Positions 1-8,991 of a stretch of DNA of 64,000 nt are shown piece by piece (position 1 is the stretch's first letter; each line of letters begins with the position of its first letter). Source of the stretch: an uncultured Ruminobacter sp. (GTDB lineage Bacteria; Pseudomonadota; Gammaproteobacteria; Enterobacterales; Succinivibrionaceae); assembly GCA_902764345.1 (NCBI GenBank), contig CACWVT010000002.1:24999-88998 (forward strand), written 5' to 3'. The notes beneath the pieces are model-generated. The model searched no databases. It worked only from the letters and a program-made list of their open reading frames with translations, and had not been told where the DNA came from. A program made the position numbers and the translations under genes.

Positions 1-84
1 GCAAAGAATTCCCTGATTTCATCCGAAAAGGTGGACGACATTTCCGAAGCAATGTCAAAGAACATAAACCTCTTCAAACTGTAG
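1..84 (+). CDS. C-terminal end of an unidentified protein (partial, possibly a chemotaxis receptor)
   Basis: The plus strand is open from base 1 to a TAG at 82-84, giving a 27-residue tail that ends in NINLFKL. The serine- and acid-rich amphipathic helix would fit the C-terminus of a methyl-accepting chemotaxis protein, but too little is visible to name it. A good hairpin follows at 105-141, which supports a real gene end here. The gene converges on pyrF. Confidence 0.35.
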   Translation, partial: AKNSLISSEKVDDISEAMSKNINLFKL

Positions 85-104
85 GAATCAGCATAAAACG
101 AATA

Positions 105-141
105 AAGAGATGCGGGAGAATATCCCGCATCTCTTATTATT
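105..141 (+). terminator. Rho-independent terminator between convergent genes
   Basis: A perfect 12-13 bp stem (arms 105-117 and 123-135, core GATGCGGGA) with a 5-base loop is followed by TTATTATT. An A-rich stretch lies on the other side, so it may act in both directions and also end the pyrF transcript. Confidence 0.8.
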
Positions 142-181
142 CTGTGTCCGGATTAAACAGACCGGTTTCTTTTCAGTCAGA

Positions 182-889
182 CTATAATCCGCTGATTGAT
201 TCGTTGATGGCTCTGAGAGCAGCAAGAGGATCTTCAGCTCTGGTAATAGGTCTGCCAATTACCAGATAACTTGAACCATTTCTTAAAGCATCTTCAGGCG
301 TAACGATTCTAATCTGATCACCTGCATCGGCTGTCTTAGGACGGATGCCCGGAGTAACCAGCTTAAATTCGCTTCCGAGAGCATTTCTCAGCATGGTGGC
401 TTCCCTGGCTGAGCAAACCACCCCGTCAAGGCCTGAATCACGTGCCAGGGTGGCAAGTCTTAACACCTGTTCATTCAGATCGGCATTGACTCCTACGCTC
501 CTGAGCTGAGCCTCATCCATGCTGGTAAGAACCGTAACACCGGTAAGAAGAGGACGGTTACTGCCGTAACCTTCAAGAGCGGCCGCTGCGGCTTCCATCA
601 TCTTAGGACCGCCGGAAGTGTGAACATTGACCATCCATACACCGAGATCAGCTGCTGCGGCTACTGCTCTTGCAACGGTGTTTGGAATATCATGAAACTT
701 GAGATCCAGGAATACCTCGAAACCGAGATTGTTAAGACGTGTAACAAACTGAGGTCCGAAACGCGTAAACATTTCCTTGCCGACCTTGAGACGGCACTCT
801 CCGGCAGAAAGACCGGAAACAAGATTCATGGCATCAGACTCTTTTTCAAAATCAAGAGCTACAATAACCTTTGGATCCACAATACTCAT
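182..889 (-). CDS. pyrF: Orotidine 5'-phosphate decarboxylase
   Basis: Catalyses the last step of UMP synthesis, OMP to UMP plus CO2, in the cytoplasm. The protein starts [14 protein letters not shown] and has the family signature [13 protein letters not shown] with the catalytic Asp-Lys-Asp network, then the phosphate-binding TPGIRP and IGRPIT near the end. About 235 residues, normal for the family. An in-frame upstream start at 931 exists, but the ATG at 889 is preceded by TGAGG at good spacing and matches homologue N-termini. It lies downstream of lapB on the same strand, the arrangement known from enteric bacteria; the 120-base gap holds an unusual pair of hairpins. Confidence 0.95.
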   Translation of the reverse strand: MSIVDPKVIVALDFEKESDAMNLVSGLSAGECRLKVGKEMFTRFGPQFVTRLNNLGFEVFLDLKFHDIPNTVARAVAAAADLGVWMVNVHTSGGPKMMEAAAAALEGYGSNRPLLTGVTVLTSMDEAQLRSVGVNADLNEQVLRLATLARDSGLDGVVCSAREATMLRNALGSEFKLVTPGIRPKTADAGDQIRIVTPEDALRNGSSYLVIGRPITRAEDPLAALRAINESISGL

Positions 890-980
890 ATATAACCTCA
901 GTTGTATAAAAATAAATAAAACATGCCGCATTCCGGATTACCCGGAACAGCATAAATAAAATCAAAAATACTTCCGCACC

Positions 981-1021
981 GTAGTCATGGGGAAAGCCCC
1001 GCAGGATGACTACTCATCCTG
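981..1021 (-). other. Two mutually exclusive hairpins at the lapB-pyrF junction
   Basis: Read on the minus strand, CAGGATGA (1014-1021) can pair with TCATCCTG (1002-1009) across a loop that holds most of the lapB stop codon. Alternatively GTAGTCAT (1006-1013) pairs with ATGACTAC (981-988), enclosing a GGGG/CCCC inner stem (997-1000 with 989-992). The two folds share bases 1006-1009 and the 1010-1013 loop, so only one can form. No U-run follows directly. Confidence 0.5.
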
Positions 1022-2224
1022 TTTTGTCTTGTCGTTAACAGTCGGTCTTACAGCCGTATTGCCCCATTCACTTATCTGATGAGGCTTCATCTGCTCCCAC
1101 CGGTGACAGCTTGGGCACTGCCAGAAAAGCACGGATGACTTAAAACCGCAGTGCTGACACATGTAGCGGTAGTTACCTGCAAGATGCGCATCCATTATGG
1201 ACTTGAGAACTGCAAAACGCTCCTGCGTCCTCGGATCAAGCCCCTCGTAAAGATTACCGAGTATATAGCTGAACAGCTCAAAACTCGGAGACTTCTTAAG
1301 GAGACGCATTACAAAGGCTTCAGCTTCCTCAGGAGTTTTGTTTGTCATGATAAGATCCGCGACAGCCATGACAAGCTGAGGGCTGTCGGAAAGCTGCAGC
1401 CAGGAATTAAGTACCTCAAGATGCTGCATCTCCTGTCCGGGATAGAAGCATTTTGCAAGAGACTTAAGACAGATCGGAATCATCGCCGGATCAGCATTTA
1501 CCGCTTCCTGAATGTATGCAAGAGCATTCTTTGTCTGCCCTATCTCAATCATTATTTTGGCCATGTTGAGATATGCTCTGACGCACCCCTTATTAATCGA
1601 TGCCGATTTCTTGAAGTAATCGTTTGCCTTGGCGTAATTCTTACGTGAATAGGCTTCGTTACCCAGTTCGCAGTAGAATTCCGCTTCTCTCTTGGTAATG
1701 TTCTCGTCGGCGAACTGTCTGAATGAGTCTATGAGATCAATGGCTCTCTGCCATTCCTTCTCCTGCTCATAAAGAGTTACAAGCAGTCTTACGGCAGATT
1801 TCTTTTCGGAGTTGTAGCTGATAAGCTCCATGAGAATGTCTTCAGCCTTATTCAGAAGCCCTGAACTCATGAAGTCACGTGCAAGCTCAAGCAGAACGGC
1901 TGAACGCTGTACAGGTTCGATTCTTGCGGTTGTAAGAAGATTGTTGTGAAAACGGATGGCCTTTTCCAGATCGCCCCTTTCCCTTAAAAGAGCGCCAAGA
2001 GCCAGACCTTCCTCAAAACTGTGTTCGGCATCTGAGTCATAGTAACGGATAAACTCGTCTACGGCTTTTTCCTTATCCCTGTACAGAAAATAATTGATAC
2101 CCTTTGTCAGAAAGCCTATCTTTCTGGTCTTTTCAGATTGCTGTGATTTATTAGCCTGTCTGGAACCCATTACATAACCGTAGAACACGGCTACCGGGAG
2201 CAGCAGAAATAACAACTCAAACAT
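1010..2224 (-). CDS. lapB: Lipopolysaccharide assembly protein B (TPR heme/zinc protein)
   Basis: LapB (YciM) is an inner-membrane TPR protein that couples LpxC degradation by FtsH to LPS demand. The 404 residues begin with a membrane segment (MFELLFLLLPVAVFYGYVMG). TPR helices follow through about residue 350, and a C-terminal rubredoxin-type zinc knuckle (CQHCGFK...CPSCHRW) closes the protein. Length is close to the E. coli protein. It follows lapA with a 26-base gap and precedes pyrF, matching the conserved lapA-lapB-pyrF block, so co-transcription is likely. Confidence 0.93.
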   Translation of the reverse strand: MFELLFLLLPVAVFYGYVMGSRQANKSQQSEKTRKIGFLTKGINYFLYRDKEKAVDEFIRYYDSDAEHSFEEGLALGALLRERGDLEKAIRFHNNLLTTARIEPVQRSAVLLELARDFMSSGLLNKAEDILMELISYNSEKKSAVRLLVTLYEQEKEWQRAIDLIDSFRQFADENITKREAEFYCELGNEAYSRKNYAKANDYFKKSASINKGCVRAYLNMAKIMIEIGQTKNALAYIQEAVNADPAMIPICLKSLAKCFYPGQEMQHLEVLNSWLQLSDSPQLVMAVADLIMTNKTPEEAEAFVMRLLKKSPSFELFSYILGNLYEGLDPRTQERFAVLKSIMDAHLAGNYRYMCQHCGFKSSVLFWQCPSCHRWEQMKPHQISEWGNTAVRPTVNDKTKQDE

Positions 2225-2250
2225 AAACCAAGATAATCTCCGACTTCAGC

Positions 2251-2592
2251 TTAATCTTTTTTCTGTTCACCGTAATCAAGCAGAAGTTTATCCTGAGTGT
2301 CTTCGAGCTCATCCATGCATTCTGAATATTTCTTTTCGAGCTTTCTGAGACTCAGCTTGTATGAATAGCATCTGAACCAGAGCTTAATGATAATCCACCC
2401 GAAAACCAACGCACAGAGCAGAACACCGGCAAGAAGTGATATCGCACTTATGGTGCTTACGGTCATCTGAGTCTTGAAAAACAGAACATTGAATTCGGCA
2501 ACTGCTGAATTTGAAACGCCAATGGTTAATGCAAGCACGGCGACAAAGCATAACAGAAGAACATAAACGACGGTCAGAATTTTCTTGAGCAT
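2251..2592 (-). CDS. lapA: Lipopolysaccharide assembly protein A
   Basis: LapA (YciS, DUF1049) is a small inner-membrane partner of LapB in LPS biosynthesis control. The 113 residues hold two membrane segments (about 4-24 and 44-70) with the SNSAVAEFNVLFF periplasmic loop typical of the family, then a charged cytoplasmic coiled coil (KLSLRKLEKKYSECMDELED). First gene of lapA-lapB-pyrF. In enteric bacteria ihfB sits between rpsA and lapA; no ihfB is present here. Confidence 0.88.
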   Translation of the reverse strand: MLKKILTVVYVLLLCFVAVLALTIGVSNSAVAEFNVLFFKTQMTVSTISAISLLAGVLLCALVFGWIIIKLWFRCYSYKLSLRKLEKKYSECMDELEDTQDKLLLDYGEQKKD

Positions 2593-2639
2593 ACAATGCG
2601 ATCCAAATATTAAAACAACACACCTTACGGAATACTATT

Positions 2640-2645
2640 ATTATA
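2640..2645 (-). promoter_or_regulatory. Probable -10 of the lapA-lapB-pyrF promoter
   Basis: A perfect TATAAT lies on the minus strand about 48 bases before the lapA start, in a very AT-rich stretch. No good -35 is visible at 16-18 bases, so only the -10 is called. Confidence 0.45.
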
Positions 2646-2761
2646 CATTATTGATACGCATTGATCTAACTACATATATCAAGTTATTGAGCAAATTCCG
2701 CGCTATCGGAGATTTTATGAGGAAGCTGTAAATTTTCGCTGACTGAGATAAACGGCCGAAT

Positions 2762-2788
2762 AAAAAAACGGCACCGTTTCCGGTGCCG
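2762..2788 (-). terminator. Terminator of rpsA
   Basis: An 8-bp GC-rich stem (CGGCACCG, arms 2769-2776 and 2781-2788) with a 4-base loop is followed on the minus strand by seven T. It sits 42 bases after the rpsA stop. Confidence 0.9.
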
Positions 2789-2830
2789 CTTCCTTATGGG
2801 ATCTTTACCTTTCGGTAAAATCAGCCGTTA

Positions 2831-4492
2831 TTACTGCTTAGCATTCTTGAATGCTTCAGCCATAGCGCTGCTTCCCTTTTCAACTTCGCTGTTAGACTTC
2901 TTGATAGCTTCGATTGCAGCTCTGTCTTCAGCTTCATCCTTAGCGCGGATAGATAAAGAGATAACGCCGTTCTTACGGTCAATACCTACTCTCTTTGCTT
3001 CAACGGTATCACCAACCTTGAAGGCTGCTGATAAATCGTCGATACGATCTGATGAAGCGTCAGAAGCACGGATAACACCCTTGATGCCGTCGCCGAGGTC
3101 TACAACAAGCTTGTTGTTTTCGATTTCAACGATGGTACCTGAAAGGATGCTTTCCTTGTGAGCATCGAGGAACTTAGAGATAGAGTCTTCTTCAAGCTGC
3201 TTAACGCCTAAAGAGATACGTTCTCTTTCTGGATCAACGTTAAGAACAACAGCAGTAACTTCTTCACCGCGGGTGTACTTGTGAGCAGCATCGCTGCCAG
3301 CGTCGTGGCTTAAGTCGGTGGTGTGAACGAGACCGTCGATACCGCCTTCAAGACCGATGAAGATACCGAAATCGGTGATGCTCTTAACCTTACCTACAAC
3401 CTTGTCACCCTTAGCGTGGTTTTCGCTGAAGAGCTGCCATGGGTTAGGCTTGCACTGCTTGAGGCCTAAAGAAATACGACGACCTGATTCGCTGATTTCG
3501 AGAACCTTAACCTTAACCTTTTCACCAATGTTTACAACTGATGAAGGCTGTACGTTCTTGTTGGTCCAATCCATTTCAGATACGTGTACGAGACCTTCAA
3601 CGCCTGGTTCGAGTTCAACGAAGCAGCCGTAGTCAGCGATGTTGGTAACAACGCCTGGGAATTCTTCTCCCTTAGGGAAACGCTTATCAACGTCAGTCCA
3701 TGGATCAGCAGTTAACTGCTTGAGACCTAAAGATACGCGTGAACGTTCCTTTTCGTACTTGAGAACCTTAACTTCGATTTCGTCACCAACGGTAACAACT
3801 TCACCAGGGTTCTTAACACGCTTCCAAGCCATATCGGTGATGTGGAGGAGACCGTCAACGCCGGCGCCGAGGTCAACGAATGCACCGTAATCGGTGAGGT
3901 TCTTAACCTTACCCTTAACTACCTTGCCTTCTTCGAGGCTTGCGAGTACGGTTTCACGATCAGCTGAATCATCTTCTTCAGATACTGCGCGACGTGAAAC
4001 AACAACATTATTGCGAACCTGATCGAGCTTGATAACTCTGAATTCAAGTTCCTTGCCTTCGAGCTGTTCGTTCTGTAAACGTGCGTCTACGAGAGAACCA
4101 GGAAGGAATGCACGGATATTTTCGATAGCAACGGTGAAGCCGCCCTTAACCTTGCCGTCAACGATACCCTTAACGATTTCTTTTTCTTCGTAAGCCTTTT
4201 CAAGCTTAGTCCATGATTCAAGACGCTTAGCCTTTTCACGTGAAAGGATGGTCTTACCGTCGCCGTCTTCAATGCTTTCAAGAACAACGTCAACCTGATC
4301 GCCAACCTTAACGTCTAATTCATTGTTGGCATTCTTGAATTCAGAAACAGGAATCTGACCTTCTGACTTGAAACCAGCGTCAACCCATACAAAATCGCTT
4401 TCGATTCTTACTACGATACCGTGGATTAACTGACCTAAAACACTCTTCTTAGGAGAGGTGTTTGCGCCTTCGAATAAATCTGCAAAACTCAT
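2831..4492 (-). CDS. rpsA: 30S ribosomal protein S1
   Basis: S1 binds mRNA at the 30S subunit and allows initiation on structured or weak-SD messages. The 553 residues start MSFADLFEG and contain six S1/OB repeats; repeats 3-6 share GxVxxIxDYGxFVxLxxGVxGLVH motifs (for example [17 protein letters not shown]). This is the normal proteobacterial length. There is no Shine-Dalgarno sequence before the ATG, only an AT-rich leader. In E. coli the rpsA leader likewise lacks a strong SD and is folded for S1 autoregulation, so the same control is plausible. Gene order differs from enteric bacteria: no cmk upstream and no ihfB downstream. Confidence 0.97.
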   Translation of the reverse strand: MSFADLFEGANTSPKKSVLGQLIHGIVVRIESDFVWVDAGFKSEGQIPVSEFKNANNELDVKVGDQVDVVLESIEDGDGKTILSREKAKRLESWTKLEKAYEEKEIVKGIVDGKVKGGFTVAIENIRAFLPGSLVDARLQNEQLEGKELEFRVIKLDQVRNNVVVSRRAVSEEDDSADRETVLASLEEGKVVKGKVKNLTDYGAFVDLGAGVDGLLHITDMAWKRVKNPGEVVTVGDEIEVKVLKYEKERSRVSLGLKQLTADPWTDVDKRFPKGEEFPGVVTNIADYGCFVELEPGVEGLVHVSEMDWTNKNVQPSSVVNIGEKVKVKVLEISESGRRISLGLKQCKPNPWQLFSENHAKGDKVVGKVKSITDFGIFIGLEGGIDGLVHTTDLSHDAGSDAAHKYTRGEEVTAVVLNVDPERERISLGVKQLEEDSISKFLDAHKESILSGTIVEIENNKLVVDLGDGIKGVIRASDASSDRIDDLSAAFKVGDTVEAKRVGIDRKNGVISLSIRAKDEAEDRAAIEAIKKSNSEVEKGSSAMAEAFKNAKQ

Positions 4493-4661
4493 ATTATATA
4501 AACTGTATATTAATTAAAAAAAACGTCCTAACATCCTGTAGAGACGGTCTACAACATATCCTGTCCTTCCGTGGACCGGATTCCTAACCTGACCGACAGC
4601 CTGACGTTTACTGTATCTGAGGACGAATCCCCCGTATCTGTCGCATCAGTTGCGGATTATA
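4493..4661 (-). promoter_or_regulatory. rpsA promoter (-10 at 4656-4661) and long leader
   Basis: On the minus strand a perfect TATAAT at 4656-4661 is followed by a GC-rich discriminator (CCGCAAC), typical of promoters of stable-RNA and ribosomal protein genes. It leaves a leader of about 155 bases before the ATG. The leader ends in an AT-rich, SD-less stretch. No clear -35 was found. Confidence 0.45.
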
Positions 4662-4723
4662 ACCAATACTGAACAAATTTGATACTGTTTTTTTGATTTT
4701 CAGCCTCAAAAGACATAAATAAC

Positions 4724-4743
4724 CGGAATACAGTATTATTCCG
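4724..4743 (-). terminator. Weak terminator-like hairpin after hrpA
   Basis: CGGAATA (4724-4730) pairs with TATTCCG (4737-4743) across a 6-base loop, 22 bases after the hrpA stop. Only a T-rich but interrupted stretch follows on the minus strand. Flanking AGCCTCA/TGAGGCT at 4703-4709 and 4753-4759 could add an outer stem. Confidence 0.35.
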
Positions 4744-4765
4744 ACTTTGCCCTGAGGCTTCAGAA

Positions 4766-7700
4766 TCATTTACGGTACAGATTTCTGAGCCTGTCAATTT
4801 CCACGTTGAGACGCTTGTCGGAAACAGGGAACAGGGTTCTTATGCTCTGGGCAAAATATGAAACCCTAAGCTCCTCAAGCATGTACCTGACCCTATGCAC
4901 GTCAGCAGGAACAATTCTGCCGGCAAAAAGGCCCATAAGGGAGTTGTAATTATCTTCCACGGACTTGAATTTATTCAGCATGACCGCATCGCGGTTCGGA
5001 TCAATGCCGACCTTCTCCATTCTCTTCAGCATGGCGTCAAGATAGACCTCAAGTCTCGGGAAGAATTCCATGGTTGCCTCCGTGGCAAATCCCTTGCGGA
5101 TAAGTGCGGAAAGCTGTCCACCCATGTCGCTGTACGCATACGCAGTTCTGAAATCCATCTTTCCCTTGAGTTTCTTGCGCACGTCATTGGCCTTTACCAG
5201 AATCTTCTCGCAGATGAGTGACAGTCTGTGCACTGTTTCGTGAATCTCCTCCCTTGCGGTATTCACAAGCTTTTCAAAATCCGCCGAGGTCGATGCCACG
5301 CCTCCGGCTCTAGTCAGAATATCATCCAGTGCCAGTGATTCAAGATCGTCAATGAGGATTCTGACGTTACCCACCATATTAAAGTACATGGCAAGCTTCG
5401 CCTTGTTTGGCAGCGACTTCTCCAGATAGCTTATCGGATCCGGAATGGTCAGCATGATGAGACGCTTCTGTCCCTGCCACATCTGTCGTTCGGCCTCCTC
5501 CGCAGTTTCAAAGAGTTCAAGACTTACACTGTCCTTGCAGTCTCTCAGTGCCGGATAAGCCACGATTTCCATGCCGCCGACCATACGGCTCTGGGTCTTG
5601 GGGATGGAATCAAAGTTCCAGGTCTTAATCCCTTCCTGCTTCGGCATTTCCTTGACAACCTCTGCAAGGGAAGCCTTCACCTCATCCCTCAGGGTGTGCC
5701 TTATATGCTCAAGATCCCTGCTTTCCATAAGCACCTTTCTTTTGATGTCCGTAACCCTGAAATTGAAGGTAAGGTGCTTCGGCAGCTGGCTTATGTCAAA
5801 GTCATCCCATGTAACCTGCTGACCGCTGAGGGATGTCATCTTACGGCAGAGAGCCTCCTTAAAACTACCCATGGACGGATCCAGGGACTCAAACAGGATG
5901 TTGCCGTAATCAGGTGCGGGAACGAAGCATTTTCTGAGAGCCTTCGGCAGAATTCTTATCATCGTGGTAAAGAGTTCCAGACGGAGCCCCGGAATCAGCC
6001 ATTCAAAGACGTCTGACGGAACCTGATTCAGAATGCTTACAGGAATAATGGCGGTAACACCGTCATTCTCCGCAGTAGGATCAAAATTGTACTCAAGATT
6101 AAGTCTGTACTTGCCGACAGTCAGATGATCCGGATACTTGTCCTCAGACACCATTGACGTATCCTGACGTTTGAGCATGTCGAGACTGAAGCTCAGAAAA
6201 TCCGGATTTTCCCTCTTTTTTCCCTTCCACCAGTGACAGAATGTTCTCACGTCACCGATATCCTCTGGTATTCTTTCGTCATAGAAGGCAAAAAGTGTAT
6301 CGTCATTAACCAAAAGGTCACGGCGACGGGACTTTTCTTCAAGCTCAACCACCTCGCTGATAAGCTTTCTGTTTTTGTCGAAGAAGCCTTCGTCAAGGAC
6401 AATCTCTCCGTTTACAAGGCCTTCCCTTATAAAAAGCTCGTGACAGAGAGGAGGATTTATACGGGTATAGTTGACCCTGCGTCCGTTAATCACGGCAAGT
6501 CCGTACAGCACGCCCTTCTGTGATGCCTGAACAGCCCCCATCTTCTTGCTCCAGTGTTCGTCACTGTACGAATAGCGGATAAGATCTCCTGCGTAATCCT
6601 CAACCCACAGAGGGTCAATTTCCGCCACCATTCTTGCATAGAGTCTGGTTGTTTCCGTTAGTTCGGCCGCCATAACCCATCTTACGTTTCTGCGTGCCAG
6701 CCCCGATCCCGGAAAAATCATGAATCTGTTGGATCTGGTACCGATGTATTCGTTGCTTTCCAGACTGCGCATACCAATCATACTGAGAAGCCCGCTGAGC
6801 AGAGACTTGTGAATCTCCTCATAGGTGGCAGGTGCCTCATTAAGCTTAAAACCGAGCTCCTTTACGGCATCCTTAAGCTGTGCATGGATGTCCAGCCATT
6901 CCCTCATTCTCATGTAGGACAGGAATTCCCTGCGCATCTTCTTGCGAAGAGCACTCCCGCTAAGCTCGGAAGACTGTTCTTTCAGATAGTTGTAAAGATT
7001 AATGATACCGATAAAGTCTGAGCGTTCATCATCAAAGCGTTTGTGACATTCCTGACTTGCATTTCTTGCAGTAAGAGGTCTTTCCCTTACCTCCTGACTG
7101 CTGAGATTGGAGGTAATAATGAGAACTTCCGAAAGAGCTCCCAGCTTGCCGGCCTCAACCAGCATTCTGGCAAGTCGCGGGTCGCACGGCAGTGCGGCCA
7201 TCTTCCTGCCCGTATCGGTCAGTCTGAGCTCACCGGCAGGATTTCTGAATACTGCTCCAAGTTCCTCCAGAAGCTTTATGCCGTCATTTATCTGACGCTG
7301 TTCAGGCCTGTCCAGCAGCGGGAAGGTTTCAATGCTGCCGAGACGTAAACTGATCATGCGCAGGATTACGGCTGCCAGATTAGTGCGGAGTATTTCCGGA
7401 TCGGTAAATTCCGGTCTTGCCAGAAAATCGTTCTCGCTGTAAAGACGGACACAGACGCCCTCCGACACACGACCGCAGCGCCCCTTACGCTGATCGGCAC
7501 TGGCTCGTGACACCGGCTCTATCGGCAGTCTCTGCACCTTATTCCGGTAGCTGTATCTGCTGATTCTGGCCGTACCGGGATCAATCACATACTTTATGCC
7601 CGGAACGGTTACGGAGGTTTCCGCAACATTGGTGGCAAGAACTATGCGTCTCAGACCATGAGGTGCGAAAATCTTATTCTGATCCGCCACACCAAGTCTT

Positions 7701-8701
7701 GAGTAGAGAGGAAGAATCTCGGTTGCGGGAAGATTGGCCCGTCGCAGGTATTCGGCGGTTTCGGCAATGTCCCTCTCACCGTTCAGGAACACCAGAATAT
7801 CCCCCGACATCTCCTCGTCAAGAGATTTGACAGCCCTGAGAATGCCTGCCTGCAGAATATCCTCGTCTATTTCCTCATTGTCATCGTCAAGAAGGTCATC
7901 AAGCGGCTGATATCTCACCTCCACAGGATAGGTCCGTCCCTCAACAAGCTTTACCGGAGCATTGTCGAAATGACGGCTGAAGCTTTCCGGATCAATGGTG
8001 GCTGAGGTGATTATGACCTTGAGATCAGGACGTTTTTTAAGAAGATTCTTCAGAAAACCGAGAATAAAGTCGATATTAAGACTGCGTTCATGGGCTTCAT
8101 CAATGATGATTACCTCATATTCGCTGAGATATCTGTCCTGCTCCAGTTCAGTAAGCAGAATACCGTCAGTCATCAGCTTGATTATGGTATCGTCTGAGGT
8201 TTTGTCTCCAAAACGCACCTTGTAGCCGACCACAGTGCCAAGCTCGCACCCAAGTTCCTGACTGATACGATCCGCAACCGTACGTGCCGCCAGTCGTCGA
8301 GGCTGCGTATGTCCTATTTTTCCCCTGCGTCCGAGTCCGGCCTCAAGACAGATTTTCGGAAGCTGGGTGGTTTTACCCGAACCGGTGTAACCGGCCACGA
8401 TGACCACCTGATTTTCCTTTATCAGTCTGATGATGTCATCCTTCTCACGACTTACGGGCAACTGCTCCGGATACGTGATTTCTGGAATTTTTCCGGCCCT
8501 GGTTCTGGCATATTCCACTGTCGCGGAAGCTTCAAGAGCAAGTTCCGTCACCGCCTCCTCGTCAGGTTCGGTTACGGGATTTCTTCTGTCCCCGAAAACC
8601 CTGCGTGCCTTGGCAAGGATTCTGTTACGGTCACGAAAAAGAGCTTCCTCCAGCACTTTTGATATTCTGCCGTAGGTTATTTTGGTTGGAACTGTTTTCA
8701 T
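4766..8701 (-). CDS. hrpA: ATP-dependent RNA helicase HrpA
   Basis: HrpA is a DEAH-box RNA helicase that acts on mRNA and on stalled ribosomes. The 1311 residues include Walker A GYTGSGKTTQLPK (about 104-116), the DEAH box IIIDEAHERSLN, SATIDPESFSRHF, QRKGRCGRVSEG (motif VI), the HA2/OB region and the long DUF3418 C-terminal region characteristic of HrpA. Length and order match E. coli HrpA (1300 residues). It is transcribed alone; the ATG at 8701 has no clear SD, but homologue alignment of the N-terminus makes this start likely. Confidence 0.95.
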   Translation of the reverse strand: MKTVPTKITYGRISKVLEEALFRDRNRILAKARRVFGDRRNPVTEPDEEAVTELALEASATVEYARTRAGKIPEITYPEQLPVSREKDDIIRLIKENQVVIVAGYTGSGKTTQLPKICLEAGLGRRGKIGHTQPRRLAARTVADRISQELGCELGTVVGYKVRFGDKTSDDTIIKLMTDGILLTELEQDRYLSEYEVIIIDEAHERSLNIDFILGFLKNLLKKRPDLKVIITSATIDPESFSRHFDNAPVKLVEGRTYPVEVRYQPLDDLLDDDNEEIDEDILQAGILRAVKSLDEEMSGDILVFLNGERDIAETAEYLRRANLPATEILPLYSRLGVADQNKIFAPHGLRRIVLATNVAETSVTVPGIKYVIDPGTARISRYSYRNKVQRLPIEPVSRASADQRKGRCGRVSEGVCVRLYSENDFLARPEFTDPEILRTNLAAVILRMISLRLGSIETFPLLDRPEQRQINDGIKLLEELGAVFRNPAGELRLTDTGRKMAALPCDPRLARMLVEAGKLGALSEVLIITSNLSSQEVRERPLTARNASQECHKRFDDERSDFIGIINLYNYLKEQSSELSGSALRKKMRREFLSYMRMREWLDIHAQLKDAVKELGFKLNEAPATYEEIHKSLLSGLLSMIGMRSLESNEYIGTRSNRFMIFPGSGLARRNVRWVMAAELTETTRLYARMVAEIDPLWVEDYAGDLIRYSYSDEHWSKKMGAVQASQKGVLYGLAVINGRRVNYTRINPPLCHELFIREGLVNGEIVLDEGFFDKNRKLISEVVELEEKSRRRDLLVNDDTLFAFYDERIPEDIGDVRTFCHWWKGKKRENPDFLSFSLDMLKRQDTSMVSEDKYPDHLTVGKYRLNLEYNFDPTAENDGVTAIIPVSILNQVPSDVFEWLIPGLRLELFTTMIRILPKALRKCFVPAPDYGNILFESLDPSMGSFKEALCRKMTSLSGQQVTWDDFDISQLPKHLTFNFRVTDIKRKVLMESRDLEHIRHTLRDEVKASLAEVVKEMPKQEGIKTWNFDSIPKTQSRMVGGMEIVAYPALRDCKDSVSLELFETAEEAERQMWQGQKRLIMLTIPDPISYLEKSLPNKAKLAMYFNMVGNVRILIDDLESLALDDILTRAGGVASTSADFEKLVNTAREEIHETVHRLSLICEKILVKANDVRKKLKGKMDFRTAYAYSDMGGQLSALIRKGFATEATMEFFPRLEVYLDAMLKRMEKVGIDPNRDAVMLNKFKSVEDNYNSLMGLFAGRIVPADVHRVRYMLEELRVSYFAQSIRTLFPVSDKRLNVEIDRLRNLYRK

Positions 8702-8936
8702 ATCTAGTTTCGGTTCTGACTGACAAATTGATTTTTAAACAAATGTTCCCTGCGCCGGAGGCGGGAACAGCATATTAAGAGCTGATCTGAGAAGAATCCG
8801 CATCCGCAGGACATGATTTTCCGGCAGACTCCTTCAATCCGGTGACGATTATACGGATATTGTGCCTTTTATTCAACGGCGCAATGCCGTACGGTAAATG
8901 ACCGACACCGACGGCCTTCCGCGGAGACGTAAGATG
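8702..8936. other. Intergenic region upstream of hrpA
   Basis: Holds the presumed hrpA promoter on the minus strand; no convincing -10/-35 pair or small gene was seen. The distal end is the flavodoxin terminator. Confidence 0.4.
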
Positions 8937-8974
8937 AAAAAAGAAAACCGGACACTTGCACACGCAAGGTCCGG
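8937..8974 (-). terminator. Terminator of the flavodoxin gene
   Basis: An 11-bp stem with a one-base bulge (CCGGACcTTGC type, 8948-8974) is followed on the minus strand by TTTTCTTTTTT. It starts 18 bases after the stop codon of the flavodoxin gene. Confidence 0.9.
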
Positions 8975-8991
8975 CCGGAAAATATCAGATC

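Noticed and set aside
1151-1648. 165-codon plus-strand ORF
   Set aside because: Antisense to lapB; no features of a protein family.
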